64,000 bases of DNA. Source: Hermodice carunculata (Eukaryota; Annelida; Polychaeta; Eunicida; Amphinomidae). Position numbers and translations under genes: made by a program. The stretch lies in assembly GCA_964020975.1 (NCBI GenBank), contig OZ026619.1, forward strand, positions 83,529,245 to 83,593,244, written 5' to 3'. Positions within the stretch are counted from its first letter, which is position 1, and each line of letters begins with the position of its first letter. This document shows, piece by piece, positions 62,130-64,000 of this stretch. The notes beneath the pieces were generated by a model, which had not been told where the DNA came from, did not search any database, and saw only the letters and a list, made by a program, of their open reading frames with translations.

Positions 62130-62600
62130 CTGGAACATAGCACCATTAATTGACCATGGATTGGCCATTAAACACCCATTAATAGACCCTAAGCCATGAA
62201 TTCAGCCATTAATTTTTTGCATGGCTGTTAATCATTTTCCTGAACAATAGGCAAATTTTGACAATGGCCATGGATCATCTCTTAAATGCAAAGCATGTAT
62301 AGATTAATGGCCATTAATTGGCAGTCAATTGTCACTATAACCCTGAAGTTACTTTTCCATGGTTATAAATAAGAAATCCATGGCCATGATCAGAAAGGCA
62401 CACATCTATATAAAAACATGCAATATAATCCATGGCCATGAAATATAATGCATGGCCATGAAATATAATGCATGGCCATGAATATACTCATCTGAGCTGT
62501 ATAGTGTAATTCATGGCCATGAATATACTCATCTGAGCTGTACAGTGTAATTCATGGCCATGGACAACAATTTCATGGCCATGAACAGAAGGTACACATT
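62130..62600. repeat. Cluster of CATGGCCATG palindromes
   Basis: CATGGCCATG occurs seven times (62379, 62431, 62451, 62471, 62512, 62553 and 62574). AAATATAATGCATGGCCATG repeats with a 20-bp period; AATATACTCATCTGAGCTGT with AATTCATGGCCATG repeats with a 41-bp period. Looser TTAATGGCCATTAA and CCATTAAT words precede them from 62145. No coding frame. Confidence 0.8.
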
Positions 62601-63185
62601 TCTGTAAAATGTACAATATGGATCTGCCCCTGTGATTTTTTTTCCGGGTAGTTATTCCCTCATTTGGGATATACCTAGACTTCCGTGGATGTCCTGTTGT
62701 TTCTTTCCTTATGGAGTCTGGACATATCCTAGTTTTGGAAATCCAACCCACTACTGTCTGGACAGACCAAGATACTAAGGGATTCATATTAGTCCAGCCT
62801 ATATCCTACCTGTCCTACTTGGCTATAGGCTGGATTATGCAGGACAAGTCTGTACTTTAATCTGGTAACTAGAGAAAGTGCTGGACTTTTAAATCATGTA
62901 GCAAAAATCAAGCCTTTTGTCAAAGTCCAGACTGCAGGATTAGTCTTCCTACCAAATAAACACCATAATATACTATAAAAATTTTATTTTTTCAAATGGC
63001 ATTTATGACTACTGGGAATGATATACAGTAACTGAAGTCCTTGTAACATGCAGTCTTATATGTCTAAAAAACACAAGGAAATGAGTTCAATTCACTAAAA
63101 TGAGATTTTAATATCTCTAAGACAGATACATGCACTTTGAAATTAATGAAAATACACTGTAACTTGGTTTAATAGTTTCATAACT

Positions 63186-63245
63186 GTAGTACCTGGACTG
63201 TTTATGACCACCCCTGCTGCCAGCCCAAAATGGTCACATAGTCAT
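63186..63245. mobile_element. Possible left-end fragment of CAGTGGTACCTG family
   Basis: GTAGTACCTGGACTGTTTAT then GACCACCCC and AATGGTCACATAG resemble the left end of the CAGTGGTACC elements. No right end is visible. Confidence 0.25.
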
Positions 63246-64000
63246 GTTCTCCACACTGAGTCTGAATTCACTTGTCCCATATGTTTGCAGAATAGCCTCT
63301 AAAACACCAATTTATCAATTTGTGAATGCTGAACTGTCTATTCTCTTTGCTTTTAATATATTTATTCTTTTTTCAGTATTATTTATTTGCTGCTCTTTCA
63401 CTGCATTTTTTGGAGTAAACATCTGTAACGTGAGAGAAATTCACAAAAACAGTCTGACAATTGATATGTTGCATGAGATTAGACCCACAAAAGATCTTTT
63501 GGTTAAATTCCATAAAAAAATTAACAGTTTTCATATTTTAAAAAAAATGTTTGATTTTGGGATCAATTTATCTTGTGAAGTGTTGGATTTTGTGATTCTT
63601 TTTTTTTATATATAATGATAGGCCTGTTTTATTGACACAATTGTCAAACATAATCTTGCACCTGTCTTTCATCAACTTTCTTCATACCCTTCTGCCCAAT
63701 TAAGGTACCAAATCCCTCAAAAAAGTATTTTTCTTTGTTATTGTACTTTATTGATTAATGAATTTGTTTAACATACATGCAGCATGAATGCATGTGGTCC
63801 TCGTCAAGACTTATTGATTAGAGTGCCATCTAGTGTCATTTGAGGAATTGCTGCAACATGCAGTCAAGCTCTGAATGTGACTAGATAAATCCACACTGTC
63901 ACTGCTATAGCTTAATTCTAGATTACACATTAGATTTAGTGAAAATATGTTCAATGAACTTACAAAATGGAGTACTGTATAAGCAAAACAAAAATTTGGA

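Larger units (their letters stand above)
55722..64000. other. 5' flank of the gene model
   Basis: Upstream of exon 1. It contains MITE copies, a pearl-like element and palindromic repeats given separately. The stretches 55722-57129, 59700-60330, 62640-63180 and 63240-64000 contain nothing I can support. A 123-codon open frame at 63244-63615 is AT-rich and hydrophobic without splice or family signals. Confidence 0.4.

Overview
The window is eukaryotic, intron-rich and AT-rich, and densely packed with non-coding mobile-element relics. Dinucleotide microsatellites are long, there is no operon structure, and there are many small TA-flanked MITEs. Three elements combine tandem core repeats with (ACGG)n or GAA/CAA microsatellites and a 3' hairpin. 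These resemble the HINE/'pearl' type elements known from bivalves and other invertebrates. I infer a marine invertebrate, most likely a lophotrochozoan/mollusc. The clade is low confidence because no coding sequence is diagnostic.

One host gene model is supported. It lies on the minus strand and spans about 55 kb. Five short exons (55683-55721, 27476-27565, 17542-17636, 14709-14821, 887-984) have good splice sites, agree in phase at all four junctions, and join into one 144-residue reading frame with an upstream in-frame stop and a terminal stop. It looks like a small GAF-like domain, but I cannot name it. Its introns hold almost everything else in the window.

Layout left to right: 1-1.1 kb, last exon and homopolymers. 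2.7-9.9 kb, palindromic MITEs, a degenerate tandem repeat with TGACCTTGA motifs, and a triple (TA)n hairpin inside a TA-flanked element. 13-19.7 kb, exons 3 and 4, a 225-bp tandem duplication, a 31-bp near-perfect palindrome and about 200 bp of (TC)n. 21.7-25.6 kb, a tandem MITE split by a pearl-like element, and CAGT-ended and TTAACCC-ended MITEs. 27.5-31.4 kb, exon 2, then a 145-bp satellite with higher-order structure sitting inside a terminal-inverted-repeat element that is itself inside another repeat. 32.6-35.2 kb, a second pearl-like element and a long-TIR MITE. 38.5-43.2 kb, nested CAGT MITEs, a 1.8-kb pogo/Tigger-like element with a transposase C-terminal remnant, an alternating tandem repeat and a hAT-like element. 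49.2-53.4 kb, a 4.2-kb foldback-like element whose arms are arrays of CTGCTT/AAGCAG mini-hairpins and which carries a phase-consistent three-exon coding chain on the plus strand. 55.7 kb, exon 1. 57-64 kb, more MITEs, a pearl-like element inside a MITE, and a cluster of CATGGCCATG palindromes.

I saw no rRNA, convincing tRNA, CRISPR array, retrovirus, LTR element or Polinton. Boundaries given for repeats come from internal comparison by eye.
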